From NCBI RefSeq assembly GCF_005671395.1, contig NZ_CP040428.1:3348001-3412000 (forward strand): a stretch of DNA of 64,000 nt, read 5' to 3'. The position numbers and the translations under genes are program-made. The stretch comes from Jejubacter calystegiae (GTDB lineage: Bacteria; Pseudomonadota; Gammaproteobacteria; Enterobacterales; Enterobacteriaceae). Of the stretch, positions 1-10,675 are shown piece after piece (positions within the stretch are counted from its first letter, which is position 1; each line of letters begins with the position of its first letter). Under the pieces are notes generated by a model, which had not been told where the DNA came from, ran no database searches, and worked only from the letters and a program-made list of their open reading frames with translations.

Positions 1-2140
1 CGGCCTGCTTTTCCACCTGCTGCTCTACGACTTTGGCTTCCTGCTGGGTCTGACGCTTCTCGTCGTTGTTACGGCGACGGTTGCGTTCGCGACGCGGCTC
101 GCGGTTCTTCTCGCCTTCACCGGCATCTGCCGCAGTCTGCGTCTTCTGGGTATCGGCATTCTGCTGCTGCGCCTGACGGCGATTACGGCGGTTTTCCTCG
201 CGATTTTCACGATTGTCGCGGTTGTCGCGAGCTTCGCGGTTATCACGATCGCGGCTGTCACGATTGCCGCGCTCGTTACGATCGCCCCGGTCGCGGCGAT
301 TGTTGTTCTGACGGCGGTTATTGTTACGGCGATCCGGACGGCCTTCGGATTTCTTCGGCGCTTCCTCGACCTGTTGGGCCGGGGTTTCCGCTTCCGGCTC
401 ACCGGCGAAGACTTTCTTCAGGGCGCCGAACAGACGGCTAACCAGACCCGGCGTGGCGACAGCGGCGGCAGCCGTGGCCTGAGGCTGGATAGGCGCGGCA
501 GTCGGGGCCGGCTCGCTCGGCAGAGGCGGTACCTCCGGCATCACAAACGCGGCCAGCGCAGGTTGCTCAGGGGCGCGTCGCTCCGGGAAATCATCGGCGG
601 ACGGCATGGCCATCTCTTCTTCATGCAGCTTGGGCAGCTTGTAGCTCAGCGTATTGGTCTCTTCGCCGCTGCGTACCCGCAGTACCGAGTAGTGCGGGGT
701 CTGCATCTGATCGCTCGGAACGATGACGCAGCGCACGCCGCCCTGACGTTTTTCGATAGCGTGAACCGCTTCGCGTTTTTCATTAAGCAGATAAGAGGCG
801 ATGGGCACCGGAACGATGGCGTGCACCTCTTTCGTGTTCTCCTTCAGCGCCTCTTCTTCGATCAGACGCAGGATGGAGAGCGACAGTGATTCGTTGTCAC
901 GGATGGTGCCGGTACCGCTACAGCGTGGGCACACATGGTGACTGGACTCGCCCAGGGAAGGGCTAAGACGCTGACGCGACATCTCCAGCAGACCAAAGCG
1001 GGAGATGTGGCTGATCTGAATTCGGGCACGGTCCTGACGCACGGCTTCGCGCAGGCGGTTTTCAACGGCGCGCTGATGGCGTACCGGCGTCATGTCGATA
1101 AAGTCGATAACGATCAGGCCGCCAAGGTCACGCAGACGCAGCTGGCGGGCGATCTCGTCGGCCGCTTCCAGGTTGGTGTTGAAGGCGGTCTCTTCGATAT
1201 CGCCGCCGCGTGTGGCGCGTGCGGAGTTGATATCGATAGCGGTGAGCGCTTCGGTGGTATCGATAACGATAGAGCCGCCGGAAGGCAGACGCACTTCGCG
1301 CTGGAAGGCGGACTCAATCTGGGACTCGATCTGATAATGGCTGAACAGCGGGATTTCGCCGGTATACAGCTTGATTTTGCTGCTGAAATCGGGGCGGCCC
1401 AGCGCGGCGATATGCTGACGCGCCAGCTCCAGCACTTTCGGGTTATCGATCAGAATCTCGCCAATATCCTGGCGCAGATAGTCGCGGAATGCACGCACGA
1501 TAACGTTGCTTTCCTGGTGAATCAGGAAGGGAGCAGGGCGGCTTTCGGCGGCCTTTTTAATCGCTTCCCAGTGCTTAAGGCGAAAGCTTAAGTCCCACTG
1601 CAGCGCTTCGGCGGATTTGCCGACCCCTGCGGTACGAACGATAAGCCCCATGCCGTCCGGCACTTCCAGAGACGCCAGCGCCTCTTTAAGCTCGGTACGG
1701 TCATCGCCTTCGATACGGCGCGAAATGCCGCCAGCGCGAGGGTTGTTCGGCATCAGCACCAGATAGCTGCCCGCCAGGCTGATAAAGGTGGTCAGCGCGG
1801 CCCCTTTGTTGCCACGCTCTTCTTTATCAATCTGGACGATCACTTCCTGACCTTCACGCAGTACATCCTTAATGTTGGGACGACCATGTGCAGAGTAGTT
1901 GCTGGGGAAGTATTCGCGGGAGATCTCTTTGAGAGGAAGGAAGCCATGACGTTCGGCGCCATAGTCGACGAATGCCGCTTCCAGGCTGGGTTCTATGCGG
2001 GTGATCTTGCCTTTGTAGATGTTCGCTTTTTTCTGTTCATGCCCCGGGCTTTCGATGTCCAGGTCGTACAGACGCTGCCCGTCGACCAGGGCAACACGCA
2101 ACTCTTCCTGCTGAGTTGCGTTAATTAACATTCTTTTCAT
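1..2140 (-). CDS. rne: Ribonuclease E, N-terminal 713 residues (partial)
   Basis: Endoribonuclease that starts most mRNA decay, matures 5S rRNA and tRNA, and scaffolds the RNA degradosome at the inner membrane. The reading frame starts at ATG 2140 ([10 protein letters not shown]) and runs off the left edge; the E. coli protein is about 1060 residues, so roughly the last third is missing. Visible parts in order are the S1/RNase H-like N-terminus, the DNase I-like catalytic region, the zinc-link CPRC motif with Cys404 and Cys407 at the same residue numbers as in E. coli, and, towards base 1, a low-complexity Arg/Asn/Asp-rich stretch matching the RNA-binding segment of the scaffold half. It is divergent from rluC, as in E. 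coli. Identity is certain; the C-terminal degradosome sites are outside the window. Confidence 0.97.
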   Translation of the reverse strand, partial: MKRMLINATQQEELRVALVDGQRLYDLDIESPGHEQKKANIYKGKITRIEPSLEAAFVDYGAERHGFLPLKEISREYFPSNYSAHGRPNIKDVLREGQEVIVQIDKEERGNKGAALTTFISLAGSYLVLMPNNPRAGGISRRIEGDDRTELKEALASLEVPDGMGLIVRTAGVGKSAEALQWDLSFRLKHWEAIKKAAESRPAPFLIHQESNVIVRAFRDYLRQDIGEILIDNPKVLELARQHIAALGRPDFSSKIKLYTGEIPLFSHYQIESQIESAFQREVRLPSGGSIVIDTTEALTAIDINSARATRGGDIEETAFNTNLEAADEIARQLRLRDLGGLIVIDFIDMTPVRHQRAVENRLREAVRQDRARIQISHISRFGLLEMSRQRLSPSLGESSHHVCPRCSGTGTIRDNESLSLSILRLIEEEALKENTKEVHAIVPVPIASYLLNEKREAVHAIEKRQGGVRCVIVPSDQMQTPHYSVLRVRSGEETNTLSYKLPKLHEEEMAMPSADDFPERRAPEQPALAAFVMPEVPPLPSEPAPTAAPIQPQATAAAAVATPGLVSRLFGALKKVFAGEPEAETPAQQVEEAPKKSEGRPDRRNNNRRQNNNRRDRGDRNERGNRDSRDRDNREARDNRDNRENREENRRNRRQAQQQNADTQKTQTAADAGEGEKNREPRRERNRRRNNDEKRQTQQEAKVVEQQVEKQA

Positions 2141-2715
2141 CGTAACTAACTCATTATTCTTGCATTAGTGACAGAGCTGCGGGCATGGGACGACTCGCCG
2201 GATAAGAACCGATGGCCTCGTGACTAGTGAGCATCGCCGTCAACCTCCCGGTTGTCGCGTGCTATGAGGCGCAAAGTATCGGTAGCCTGCTTTTCAACCG
2301 GAAAAGCAGCGCAATTAGTCCTTGGGAACAGCCTGGATTGGTTTCGCCAGAGAAGATTCCGTATACCGGTAAGGTCTGCAACCCGCAGCCCGTAACTGTC
2401 TGAAAGTTCATAACGTCTTACGCCATTGCTGCGTGGATGAACGCTCAGACAAAATGGGTAATTCCGCAAAACTTCTTGTTATAACAAAGTATCAGAGCGG
2501 AAATCTGCGACATTATTCCACTGCTAACCGCGTTATAGCAAGATGACTTTTGCCTTTTATCACCGGCTTTCTCACAGTTTTTTAACCGGGCCATTTTGGT
2601 TGCTGTAATAACGTACAAAAACGGCGGTTTCGCTGTTTAAAGCTGGCTTGATGATAAGTATAGGCTGATAAAAATGAGTGGCGCGAATCCCTGACGATAA
2701 TTAGAATCGCCGACC
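2141..2715 (-). promoter_or_regulatory. rne leader and rne/rluC divergent promoter region
   Basis: A 575-base gap between two divergent genes. In E. coli the rne mRNA has a structured leader of about 360 nt through which RNase E autoregulates its own synthesis, and the length and position here fit such a leader. On the minus strand there are TATAAC hexamers at 2537-2532 and 2484-2479 that could serve as -10 elements and would give leaders of about 385 or 330 nt, but no convincing -35 element accompanies them. An open frame of 81 codons at 2224-2469 lies inside the leader, has no recognisable product and is treated as noise. The rluC promoter must lie on the right side of this gap; I cannot place it. 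Confidence 0.55.
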
Positions 2716-3669
2716 ATGAAAACAGAGACGCCATCCGTAAAAATAGTTGCCATCTCCGCCGATGAAGCGGGGCAACGTATCGATAATTTTTTGCGCACCC
2801 AGCTTAAAGGGGTGCCGAAGAGCATGATCTACCGCATTTTGCGTAAAGGTGAGGTGCGGGTAAATAAGAAACGTATTAAGCCGGAATATAAGCTGGCGGC
2901 GGGGGATGAGGTTCGCATTCCGCCGGTGCGCGTGGCGGAACGCGAAGAGGCGGCGCTGTCGCCGCATCTGGATAAAGTGGCCGCGCTTAACGACGCCATT
3001 ATTTATGAAGATGAACATATTCTGGTGTTGAATAAGCCGTCGGGAACTGCGGTGCACGGCGGCAGCGGTTTGAGCTTCGGCGTGATCGAAGGGCTGCGGG
3101 CGCTGCGTCCGGAAGCCCGTTTCCTGGAGTTGGTGCACCGCCTTGACAGGGATACCTCCGGCGTACTGCTGGTAGCCAAGAAGCGGTCCGCGCTGCGTTC
3201 GCTGCATGAGCAACTGCGCGAAAAGGGGATGCAGAAGGATTACCTGGCGCTGGTTCGCGGCCACTGGCAGTCCCACGTTAAGGCGGTGCGGGCCCCGTTG
3301 CTGAAGAACATGCTGCAGAGCGGTGAGCGTATCGTGCGGGTCAGTCAGGAGGGCAAGCCGTCGGAAACTCGCTTTAAGGTGGAAGAGCGCTATGCGTTTG
3401 CTACCCTGGTGCGCTGTAGCCCGGTGACCGGACGTACCCACCAGATTCGCGTTCACACGCTGCATGCAGGGCATCCTATTGCCTTTGACGATCGCTATGG
3501 CGATCGCGACTTCGACAGGCAGTTAGGGGATACCGGGTTGAATCGTCTGTTTCTGCACGCCGCGGCGCTGCGTTTCACGCATCCGAAGAGCGGTGAAGTG
3601 ATGCGGGTAGAGGCGCCGATGGATGAGCAACTCCGACATTGCCTGAAGGTGCTGCGGCGCGGCGCCTGA
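2716..3669 (+). CDS. rluC: 23S rRNA pseudouridine(955/2504/2580) synthase
   Basis: Isomerises uridine to pseudouridine at positions 955, 2504 and 2580 of 23S rRNA (known for the E. coli enzyme). The 317-residue protein has an N-terminal S4 RNA-binding domain (about residues 18-80) followed by the RluA-type catalytic domain. The family signature HRLDRDTSG starts at residue 141, which places the catalytic aspartate at Asp144 as in E. coli. Start ATG 2716 fits the usual family N-terminus. It is transcribed away from rne and ends 12 bases before the stop of the convergent yceF. Confidence 0.97.
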   Translation: MKTETPSVKIVAISADEAGQRIDNFLRTQLKGVPKSMIYRILRKGEVRVNKKRIKPEYKLAAGDEVRIPPVRVAEREEAALSPHLDKVAALNDAIIYEDEHILVLNKPSGTAVHGGSGLSFGVIEGLRALRPEARFLELVHRLDRDTSGVLLVAKKRSALRSLHEQLREKGMQKDYLALVRGHWQSHVKAVRAPLLKNMLQSGERIVRVSQEGKPSETRFKVEERYAFATLVRCSPVTGRTHQIRVHTLHAGHPIAFDDRYGDRDFDRQLGDTGLNRLFLHAAALRFTHPKSGEVMRVEAPMDEQLRHCLKVLRRGA

Positions 3670-3681
3670 CCGATAACGGGG

Positions 3682-4263
3682 TCAGCCCAGCGGGTTGCGC
3701 CCCTCATTAATTAGCATCCGACACAGCGCAATCAGCGGCAGTCCCACCAGGGTATTGGGATCCCGACCGTCCAGTTTTTCGAACAGCGCAATTCCCAGCC
3801 CCTCGCTTTTAAAGCTCCCCGCACAGTTCAGGGGCTGCTCCCGTTCCACATAGCGCTGAATCTCCGCTTCCGTCAGATGACGAAAGTGTACGTCGAAAGG
3901 CTCGCACTCGATTTGCAACTGGCCGTTAGCGCTGTTATAGAGCGCCAGACCGGTATAGAAGGTCACAATATGGCCGCTGGCCTGCTTCAACTGCGCCATG
4001 GCCCGTTCGGTAGTGTGGGGCTTACCGGCGATTTCACCGTCCAGCACGCACACCTGGTCGGAGCCGATAATCAGATGCTCAGGATAGCGTTCCGCCAGCG
4101 CCTGAGCCTTGGCCTGCGCCAGTCGGGTCACCAACTGACGGGCCGATTCGCCAGGCACTGGCGTTTCATCGACCTCGGGAGCGGCGCTAATAAAGGGGAT
4201 GCCCAGTTTTTCCAGCAGCATTCGGCGAAACGGGGAGGTGGAGGCAAGCACGACGGATGACAT
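3682..4263 (-). CDS. yceF: 7-methyl-GTP pyrophosphatase, Maf family
   Basis: House-cleaning nucleotide pyrophosphatase of the Maf family; the E. coli YceF branch prefers m7GTP and prevents modified nucleotides from entering RNA. The 193-residue protein begins with the family's substrate-binding [13 protein letters not shown] and has the GSDQVC motif with the probable catalytic Asp69. YceF and its paralogue YhdE are told apart here mainly by position (between rluC and yceD) and overall sequence. Convergent with rluC. Confidence 0.95.
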   Translation of the reverse strand: MSSVVLASTSPFRRMLLEKLGIPFISAAPEVDETPVPGESARQLVTRLAQAKAQALAERYPEHLIIGSDQVCVLDGEIAGKPHTTERAMAQLKQASGHIVTFYTGLALYNSANGQLQIECEPFDVHFRHLTEAEIQRYVEREQPLNCAGSFKSEGLGIALFEKLDGRDPNTLVGLPLIALCRMLINEGRNPLG

Positions 4264-4368
4264 CTTTTTTACCGTTTATAAATAGCGAATAGATGGCCTT
4301 CATTTTAAACTGAGAACTCGCGCTTGCGCGAATTAATAGCAAAAGGAAGGGCCGCTCCGCCTTTTCCT

Positions 4369-4397
4369 TTGACTCCGTGACGTTACAAAGTTAATAT
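4369..4397 (+). promoter_or_regulatory. Sigma-70 promoter of yceD-rpmF, nearly leaderless
   Basis: A TTGACT -35 element (4369-4374) is followed, after exactly 17 bases, by a TAATAT -10 element (4392-4397). The yceD ATG is at 4407, only 9 bases beyond the -10, so a normal start of transcription would leave a leader of about 0-3 nt with no room for a Shine-Dalgarno sequence. Confidence 0.7.
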
Positions 4398-4406
4398 GCG
4401 CGCCCT

Positions 4407-4928
4407 ATGCAAAAGGTAAAATTACCCCTGACTCTGGATCCGGTTCGTACCGCTCAGAAACGCCTCGACTATCTTGGCATCTACACGCCTGAACAGGCGG
4501 AGCGTGTGGCCGAATCCGTCGTCAGTGTGGACAGTGATGTTGAATGTGCGATGTCGTTTGCTATCGACAGCCAGCGCCTTGCCGTTATCACCGGCCATGC
4601 CGATGTTACGGTAACGCTAAGCTGCCAGCGCTGCGGCCAGCCGTTTACGCATCAGGTTCACGCGACCTGGTGTTTCAGCCCGGTTGTTAACGACGAACAG
4701 GCCGAAGCACTGCCGGAAGCGTACGATCCGATTGAGGTTAACGAATTCGGTGAAATCGATCTGCGGGCATTGGTAGAAGATGAAATCATCCTCTCCCTGC
4801 CGGTGGTTCCGGTGCATGATTCTGAACACTGTGAAGTGTCCGAGGCGGACATGGTCTTTGGTGAACTGCCTGATGAGGCGCAAAAGCCAAACCCATTTGC
4901 CGTATTAGCCAGTTTAAAGCGTAAGTAA
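4407..4928 (+). CDS. yceD: 23S rRNA accumulation protein YceD (DUF177)
   Basis: Small conserved protein needed for normal 23S rRNA accumulation in bacteria and chloroplasts; the molecular mechanism is not known. The 173-residue protein carries the family's CxxC pair (Cys73 and Cys76 in [10 protein letters not shown]) and the conserved acidic block NEFGEIDL. It is the first gene of the block leading through rpmF to the fatty-acid genes and ends 16 bases before rpmF. The pairing of yceD with rpmF is conserved across bacteria and ties it to large-subunit assembly. Confidence 0.95.
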   Translation: MQKVKLPLTLDPVRTAQKRLDYLGIYTPEQAERVAESVVSVDSDVECAMSFAIDSQRLAVITGHADVTVTLSCQRCGQPFTHQVHATWCFSPVVNDEQAEALPEAYDPIEVNEFGEIDLRALVEDEIILSLPVVPVHDSEHCEVSEADMVFGELPDEAQKPNPFAVLASLKRK

Positions 4929-4944
4929 TTGAGGAGTAAGGTCC

Positions 4945-5115
4945 ATGGCCGTACAACAGAATAAACCAACCCGTTCCAAGCGTGGCATGCGTCGTTCTCA
5001 CGATGCCCTGACCACCGCCACTGTGTCTGTAGACAAGACTTCCGGTGAGACTCACCTGCGTCACCATGTTACTGCCGACGGTTTCTACCGCGGCCGCAAG
5101 GTTATCGCTAAGTAA
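4945..5115 (+). CDS. rpmF: 50S ribosomal protein L32
   Basis: Short basic protein of the large ribosomal subunit. The 56 residues begin [20 protein letters not shown] and end RKVIAK, matching enterobacterial L32 almost throughout. It is one residue shorter than E. coli L32 (57), with the difference in the segment just after ALTT. A good Shine-Dalgarno sequence (TGAGGAG, about 4930-4936) precedes the ATG. It is cotranscribed with yceD and lies 12 bases before plsX. Confidence 0.96.
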   Translation: MAVQQNKPTRSKRGMRRSHDALTTATVSVDKTSGETHLRHHVTADGFYRGRKVIAK

Positions 5116-5127
5116 TCCGGCGATATC

Positions 5128-6162
5128 TTGACCGATCTAACGCTGGCGTTAGATGCCATGGGCGGGGATCATGGCCCCGCCGTTACAGTGCCTGCAGCCC
5201 TGCAGGCACTGAGTACTAATACTCAACTGCACCTTCTGCTTGTCGGTGACCCCGACGCCATCACGCCATTACTTGCCAGAGCCGATTTCGGGCAGCGTTC
5301 GCGTCTGCATATTATTGCGGCGGAATCGGTTGTGGCCAGTGATGCACGCCCTTCGCAGGCTCTGCGCAACAGTCGCGGAACTTCTATGCGAGTGGCGCTG
5401 GAACTGGTTAAAGAGGGCAGAGCGCAGGCCTGCGTCAGTGCCGGGAATACCGGTGCGCTGATGGGCCTGGCTAAATTATTGCTTAAGCCGCTGGAGGGGA
5501 TCGAGCGGCCGGCGTTGATGTCGGTATTGCCGAATCAGCGTAAAGGTAAAACGGTGGTGTTGGATTTGGGCGCGAATGTCGCCTGCGACAGTACCATGCT
5601 GGTACAGTTCGCCATCATGGGGTCCGTGATGGCTGAAGAGGTACTGGGGATCCCTGAGCCAAGAGTGGCGTTGCTGAACATCGGTGAAGAAGAGACTAAG
5701 GGTCTCGATAGCATTCGCGATGCAGCGGCGCTGTTAAAAACCCTGCCCGGGCTGAACTATATTGGCTATCTTGAAGCTAACGAGCTACTGACGGGAAAGA
5801 CCGACGTGCTGGTTTGTGACGGCTTTGTCGGAAACGTTACGCTCAAGACGATGGAAGGTGTTGTCAGAATGTTTCTCTCTCTGCTGAAATCGCAGGAAGA
5901 GAAGAAAGGGCGGTCGTGGTGGCTGCGTTTGCTTAAGCATTGGTTACAAAAGAAGCTGGCAAGGCGATTCAGTCACCTCAACCCCGACCAGTATAATGGC
6001 GCCTGTCTGTTAGGATTGCGCGGCACCGTGATTAAGAGCCATGGTGCGGCCAATCAGCGAGCGTTTGAGGTCGCGATTGAACAGGCAGTGCAGGCGGTGC
6101 AGCGGCAGGTTCCTCAGCGAATCGCCGCTTGCCTGGAATCTGTATTACCCGAGAGTGACTGA
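5128..6162 (+). CDS. plsX: Acyl-ACP:phosphate acyltransferase PlsX
   Basis: Converts acyl-ACP and phosphate to acyl-phosphate, linking fatty-acid synthesis to membrane phospholipid synthesis at the cytoplasmic face of the membrane. The 344 residues start at a TTG codon ([14 protein letters not shown]), which keeps the conserved N-terminus in register with the family; no ATG fits. Conserved blocks include [10 protein letters not shown] and [11 protein letters not shown]. It is about a dozen residues shorter at the C-terminus than the annotated E. coli protein. It lies 12 bases after rpmF and 6 bases before fabH, so it belongs to the same transcription unit. Confidence 0.96.
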   Translation: MTDLTLALDAMGGDHGPAVTVPAALQALSTNTQLHLLLVGDPDAITPLLARADFGQRSRLHIIAAESVVASDARPSQALRNSRGTSMRVALELVKEGRAQACVSAGNTGALMGLAKLLLKPLEGIERPALMSVLPNQRKGKTVVLDLGANVACDSTMLVQFAIMGSVMAEEVLGIPEPRVALLNIGEEETKGLDSIRDAAALLKTLPGLNYIGYLEANELLTGKTDVLVCDGFVGNVTLKTMEGVVRMFLSLLKSQEEKKGRSWWLRLLKHWLQKKLARRFSHLNPDQYNGACLLGLRGTVIKSHGAANQRAFEVAIEQAVQAVQRQVPQRIAACLESVLPESD

Positions 6163-6168
6163 GCGTAC

Positions 6169-7122
6169 ATGTATACAAAGATTATAGGCACCGGCAGCTA
6201 CCTGCCCGGCCAGGTGCGTACTAACGCCGATCTGGAAAAAATGGTGGAGACTTCCGACGAGTGGATTGTCACCCGTACGGGTATTCGTGAACGTCGTATC
6301 GCCGCCGCTGACGAAACCGTGGCGACTATGGGTCATCAGGCCGCATTGCGCGCCCTTGAGATGGCTGGCGTTAACAAAGAAGAGATCGACCTGATTATTG
6401 TCGCCACCACCTCTTCCACCCATGCATTTCCCAGCGCGGCCTGCCAGATTCAGGCGATGCTGGAGATTAAAGGCTGCCCGGCTTTTGACGTAGCTGCAGC
6501 CTGCGCAGGCTTTACTTATGCGCTGAGCATTGCCGATCAGTATGTGAAAAACGGCGCGGCGAAGCGTGCGCTGGTGATCGGCTCAGACGTGCTGGCGCGT
6601 ACCTGCGATCCAGCCGATCGCGGCACGATTATTATCTTCGGCGACGGCGCGGGTGCCGTGGTGCTTGGCGCCTCTGAAGAGCCTGGCATCATCTCTACTC
6701 ACCTGCATGCCGATGGCAGCTACGGTTCACTACTGGCCCTGCCTAACGTCGATCGCGTGAATCCGGAAAACCCGATTTATCTCACCATGGCGGGTAACGA
6801 AGTCTTCAAAGTTGCCGTGACCGAGTTGGCCCATATCGTTGATGAGACGCTGAAGGCCAACAATCTTGACCGTAGCGATCTCGACTGGCTGGTTCCGCAC
6901 CAGGCTAACCTGCGTATTATTGGCGCGACGGCCAAAAAGCTCGGTATGTCGATGGATAACGTGGTGGTTACGCTCGACCGACACGGCAATACCTCTGCGG
7001 CATCAGTGCCTGCGGCGCTGGACGAAGCCGTTCGCGACGGGCGAATCAAACCCGGTCAGCTGCTGCTGCTTGAAGCGTTCGGCGGTGGCTTTACCTGGGG
7101 CTCGGCACTGGTTCGTTTTTGA
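6169..7122 (+). CDS. fabH: 3-oxoacyl-ACP synthase III
   Basis: Condenses acetyl-CoA with malonyl-ACP to start type II fatty-acid synthesis. The 317-residue protein has the full catalytic triad at the E. coli numbers: Cys112 (AACAGFTYA), His244 (VPHQANLR) and Asn274 (HGNTSAAS). It is the same length as the E. coli enzyme. It sits 6 bases after plsX and 18 before fabD. Confidence 0.98.
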   Translation: MYTKIIGTGSYLPGQVRTNADLEKMVETSDEWIVTRTGIRERRIAAADETVATMGHQAALRALEMAGVNKEEIDLIIVATTSSTHAFPSAACQIQAMLEIKGCPAFDVAAACAGFTYALSIADQYVKNGAAKRALVIGSDVLARTCDPADRGTIIIFGDGAGAVVLGASEEPGIISTHLHADGSYGSLLALPNVDRVNPENPIYLTMAGNEVFKVAVTELAHIVDETLKANNLDRSDLDWLVPHQANLRIIGATAKKLGMSMDNVVVTLDRHGNTSAASVPAALDEAVRDGRIKPGQLLLLEAFGGGFTWGSALVRF

Positions 7123-7140
7123 TTAATAAGGATTAAAAAC

Positions 7141-8070
7141 ATGACGCAATTTGCATTTGTCTTTCCGGGACAGGGCTCTCAGACCGTGGGGATGCTGTCT
7201 GCCATGGCGGCCGACTACCCGGAGATTGAAGCGACTTTCCGTGAAGCTTCTGACGCTCTGGGCTACGATCTCTGGAAGCTCACTCAGGAAGGTCCTGCAG
7301 AAGAGCTGAACAAAACCTGGCAGACCCAGCCGGCGCTGCTGACCGCCTCTGTGGCGCTATGGCGTGTCTGGCAGAAGCAGGGTGGTAAAACGCCTGCGCT
7401 GATGGCCGGTCATAGCCTGGGCGAATACTCCGCCCTGGTCTGCGCGGGCGTGATCGCTTTTGCGGACGCGGTGCGTCTGGTGGAACTGCGCGGTAAGCTG
7501 ATGCAGGAAGCCGTACCGGAAGGCACTGGCGCTATGGCGGCGATTATCGGTCTGGACGATGACGCCATTGCCAAAGCCTGTGAAGAAGCGGCCCTGGGGC
7601 AGGTGGTTTCTCCGGTCAACTACAACTCGCCGGGGCAGGTGGTGATTGCCGGCCACAAAGAGGCCGTAGAGCGCGCGGGTGTCGCCTGTAAAGCTGCTGG
7701 CGCCAAGCGTGCGCTGCCTCTGCCGGTGAGCGTGCCTTCCCACTGCGCGCTGATGAAGCCCGCAGCGGAAAAAATGGCGCTGGAGCTGACGAAAATAGCG
7801 TTCAGTGCGCCTGAAGTCCCGATCGTTAACAACGTGGACGTGAAGTGCGAAACCACGCCCGAGGCGATTCGCGATGCGCTGGTCCGCCAGCTCTACAGCC
7901 CGGTTCAGTGGACGAAAAGCGTGGAATTTATGGCGGCGCAGGGCGTTAGCCAGCTGTACGAAGTGGGCCCGGGCAAAGTTCTGACCGGCCTGACGAAACG
8001 TATTGTTGATACCCTGACCGCGTCGGCCATTAATGAGCCGCAAGCGCTGTCAGCGGCGTTGGCACAGTAA
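7141..8070 (+). CDS. fabD: Malonyl-CoA:ACP transacylase
   Basis: Transfers malonyl groups from CoA to ACP. The 309 residues contain the nucleophile motif GHSLGEYS with Ser92, and His201 in VPSHCALM, both at E. coli positions. The start ATG 7141 follows a purine-rich AAGGATTAAAA stretch. It ends 13 bases before the fabG start. Confidence 0.98.
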   Translation: MTQFAFVFPGQGSQTVGMLSAMAADYPEIEATFREASDALGYDLWKLTQEGPAEELNKTWQTQPALLTASVALWRVWQKQGGKTPALMAGHSLGEYSALVCAGVIAFADAVRLVELRGKLMQEAVPEGTGAMAAIIGLDDDAIAKACEEAALGQVVSPVNYNSPGQVVIAGHKEAVERAGVACKAAGAKRALPLPVSVPSHCALMKPAAEKMALELTKIAFSAPEVPIVNNVDVKCETTPEAIRDALVRQLYSPVQWTKSVEFMAAQGVSQLYEVGPGKVLTGLTKRIVDTLTASAINEPQALSAALAQ

Positions 8071-8083
8071 AACGAGGACAACC

Positions 8084-8818
8084 ATGAGTTTTGAAGGAAA
8101 AATCGCCCTGGTGACCGGCGCAAGCCGCGGTATCGGGCGCGCCATTGCTGAAACCCTGGCGGCTCGCGGCGCGACCGTTATCGGTACCGCCACCAGCGAA
8201 AGCGGCGCACAGGCGATCAGCGATTATCTTGGCGAGCATGGCAAGGGCATGATGCTGAATGTGACCGATGCTGCATCTATAGAATCTGTTCTGGAAAATA
8301 TTCGTGCAGGGTTTGGCGAAGTCGATATTCTGGTGAATAATGCCGGTATTACTCGCGATAACCTGCTGATGCGTATGAAAGATGACGAGTGGAACGATAT
8401 TATCGAAACCAACCTGTCATCTGTTTTCCGTCTGTCAAAAGCGGTAATGCGCGCTATGATGAAGAAACGTCATGGCCGTATTATCACTGTCGGTTCTGTG
8501 GTTGGTACCATGGGAAATGCCGGTCAGGCTAACTACGCTGCGGCGAAGGCCGGGCTGATTGGCTTCAGTAAATCGCTGGCGCGTGAAGTTGCGTCGCGCG
8601 GTATTACTGTGAACGTTGTTGCTCCGGGTTTTATTGAAACGGACATGACTCGCGCGCTGTCTGACGATCAGCGTGCTGGCACTCTGGCGCAGGTTCCGGC
8701 GGGTCGCTTGGGCGACTCAAAAGAAATCGCCAGCGCGGTTGCATTTTTAGCCTCTGACGAGGCAGGGTACATCACTGGTGAGACCCTGCACGTCAATGGC
8801 GGAATGTATATGGTTTAA
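8084..8818 (+). CDS. fabG: 3-oxoacyl-ACP reductase
   Basis: NADPH-dependent reduction of beta-ketoacyl-ACP, a short-chain dehydrogenase. The frame is open from 8033, but the start is ATG 8084, preceded by AACGAGGACAACC and giving the conserved [12 protein letters not shown] and a 244-residue protein as in E. coli. The cofactor motif TGASRGIG is at residues 11-18. The catalytic Ser, Tyr and Lys lie in VGSVVGTMG and NYAAAKAG. It is cotranscribed with fabD; a 154-base gap with its own promoter follows before acpP. Confidence 0.98.
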
Positions 8819-8899
8819 TCGACGATATTTTTATTTGCATTATGCGGGCGAAAGCACGCAAAATAGCGTAAAATCGTGGTTCGACCAGCCGGGATTTAG

Positions 8900-8927
8900 T
8901 TGCAACTTTTTCAACATTTTATACACT
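8900..8927 (+). promoter_or_regulatory. Candidate acpP promoter
   Basis: In the 154-base fabG-acpP gap, TTGCAA (8900-8905) and TACACT (8922-8927) are separated by 16 bases, placing the transcript start near 8934 and leaving a leader of about 40 nt before the ATG at 8973. A separate promoter fits the very high expression of acyl carrier protein. Confidence 0.5.
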
Positions 8928-8972
8928 ACGAAAACCATCGCGAAAGCGAGTTTTGATAGGAAATTTAAGAGT

Positions 8973-9209
8973 ATGAGCACTATCGAAGAACGCGTTAAGA
9001 AAATCATTGGCGAACAGCTGGGCGTTAAGCAGGAAGAAGTGACTAACAATGCTTCCTTCGTTGAAGATCTGGGCGCTGATTCTCTTGACACCGTTGAGCT
9101 GGTAATGGCTCTGGAAGAAGAGTTTGACACTGAGATTCCGGACGAAGAAGCTGAGAAGATCACTACCGTTCAGGCAGCCATTGATTACATCAACGGCCAC
9201 CAGGCGTAA
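8973..9209 (+). CDS. acpP: Acyl carrier protein
   Basis: Carries growing acyl chains on a 4'-phosphopantetheine arm. The frame is open upstream to 8778, but the start is ATG 8973 ([17 protein letters not shown]), giving the standard 78 residues. Ser37 in the [10 protein letters not shown] motif is the attachment site. The protein is highly acidic, as expected. It is followed at once by an intrinsic terminator. Confidence 0.98.
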
Positions 9210-9220
9210 GTGAACATCTC

Positions 9221-9251
9221 CAGGCGGTCGCTCGACCGCCTGAGTTTTTTC
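9221..9251 (+). terminator. Intrinsic terminator after acpP
   Basis: A near-perfect stem, AGGCGGTCG facing CGACCGCCT (9222-9241), is followed by a run of T (9245-9250). It lies between acpP and fabF and probably sets a high acpP to fabF ratio by partial termination. Confidence 0.85.
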
Positions 9252-9299
9252 TGTTTTTTGTCCCACTCGTGTCAATAATTCCCTCCCTGGAGGACAAGC

Positions 9300-10541
9300 G
9301 TGTCTAAGCGTCGTGTAGTTGTGACCGGACTGGGCATGTTGTCTCCTGTCGGCAATACTGTAGAGTCCAACTGGGCAACTCTGCTAGCCGGTCAGAGCGG
9401 CATCGGCCCCATCGACTATTTTGATACTAGCGCCTATGCAACCCAATTTGCTGGCTTAGTAAAGGACTTTAACTGTGAAGAGTTCATCTCGCGTAAAGAT
9501 CAGCGCAAGATGGATGGCTTCATTCAATATGGAATTGTCGCCGGCGTTCAGGCTATGCATGACGCAGGCCTCAACGTGACCGATGAGAACGCGCCACGTA
9601 TTGGTGCTGCCATCGGTTCGGGCATCGGCGGCTTAGGCCTGATTGAAGAGAACCACACCGCGCTGATGAAAGGCGGTCCGCGCAAAATCAGTCCGTTCTT
9701 CGTGCCTTCCACCATCGTGAATATGGTGGCCGGACACCTGAGCATTATGTTTGGTCTGCGCGGTCCGAGCATCTCCATCGCTACGGCCTGTACTTCCGGT
9801 GTGCATAACATCGGCCATGCGGCACGAATCATCGCTTACGGCGATGCAGACGTGATGATGGCAGGCGGTGCGGAGAAGGGCAGTACTCAGCTCGGCGTAG
9901 GCGGCTTCGGCGCTGCGCGCGCACTCTCTACCCGTAACGATAATCCCCAGGCGGCGAGCCGTCCGTGGGATAAAGATCGCGATGGTTTCGTTCTTGGCGA
10001 CGGCGCCGGTATCCTGATACTGGAAGAGTATGAGCACGCGAAGCGTCGCGGCGCGAAGATCTACTGCGAACTAGTCGGCTTTGGTATGAGCAGCGATGCT
10101 TACCATATGACGTCGCCGCCGGAAAACGGCGCTGGCGCCGCGCTGGCTATGCAGAATGCGCTGCGTGATGCAGGTATTACCCCGGAGCAGATCGGCTATG
10201 TTAACGCGCACGGCACTTCCACGCCGGCGGGCGATCTGGCGGAAGCTCAGGCGGTGAAGTCGGTATTCGGCGCGCAGGCTAAGAAGGTGATGGTCAGCTC
10301 TACCAAGTCGATGACCGGCCACCTGCTGGGCGCTGCGGGCGCGGTAGAGTCTATCTACTCTATCCTGGCTCTGCGCGACCAGACCGTGCCACCGACCATC
10401 AACCTCGATAATCCGGACGAGGGCTGCGATCTGGACTTCGTGCCCCACGAAGCGCGCCAGGTCTCCGGCCTTGAGTACACCCTGTGTAACTCGTTTGGTT
10501 TTGGTGGTACTAACGGCTCTCTGATCTTCAAAAAGATCTGA
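9300..10541 (+). CDS. fabF: 3-oxoacyl-ACP synthase II
   Basis: Elongating beta-ketoacyl synthase; in E. coli it drives temperature control of cis-vaccenate content. The 413 residues begin at GTG 9300, preceded by CTGGAGGACAA, and match the E. coli length. The nucleophile Cys164 is in TACTSGVHN; the two active-site histidines lie in [11 protein letters not shown] and [11 protein letters not shown]. The gene is bounded by terminators on both sides. Confidence 0.97.
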   Translation: MSKRRVVVTGLGMLSPVGNTVESNWATLLAGQSGIGPIDYFDTSAYATQFAGLVKDFNCEEFISRKDQRKMDGFIQYGIVAGVQAMHDAGLNVTDENAPRIGAAIGSGIGGLGLIEENHTALMKGGPRKISPFFVPSTIVNMVAGHLSIMFGLRGPSISIATACTSGVHNIGHAARIIAYGDADVMMAGGAEKGSTQLGVGGFGAARALSTRNDNPQAASRPWDKDRDGFVLGDGAGILILEEYEHAKRRGAKIYCELVGFGMSSDAYHMTSPPENGAGAALAMQNALRDAGITPEQIGYVNAHGTSTPAGDLAEAQAVKSVFGAQAKKVMVSSTKSMTGHLLGAAGAVESIYSILALRDQTVPPTINLDNPDEGCDLDFVPHEARQVSGLEYTLCNSFGFGGTNGSLIFKKI

Positions 10542-10550
10542 TTCCGCTAA

Positions 10551-10582
10551 GCCCCTGAATTCACGTTCAGGGGCTTTTTTGT
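10551..10582 (+). terminator. Intrinsic terminator after fabF
   Basis: GCCCCTGAA and TTCAGGGGC form a stem (10551-10573) followed by a T run, ten bases after the fabF stop. It closes the fatty-acid block. Confidence 0.85.
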
Positions 10583-10675
10583 TTAAGGCCCGCCCTGCCA
10601 CTTTCTCAGAACTCCCCCCTTGCCCGATTCCCCTGACCCTGAGACCCTGTTGCCTGGGCGTGTAAAGGAGCACCT

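Noticed and set aside
2224-2469. 81-codon minus-strand frame upstream of rne
   Set aside because: It lies in the expected structured rne leader and has no ribosome-binding site or family resemblance.
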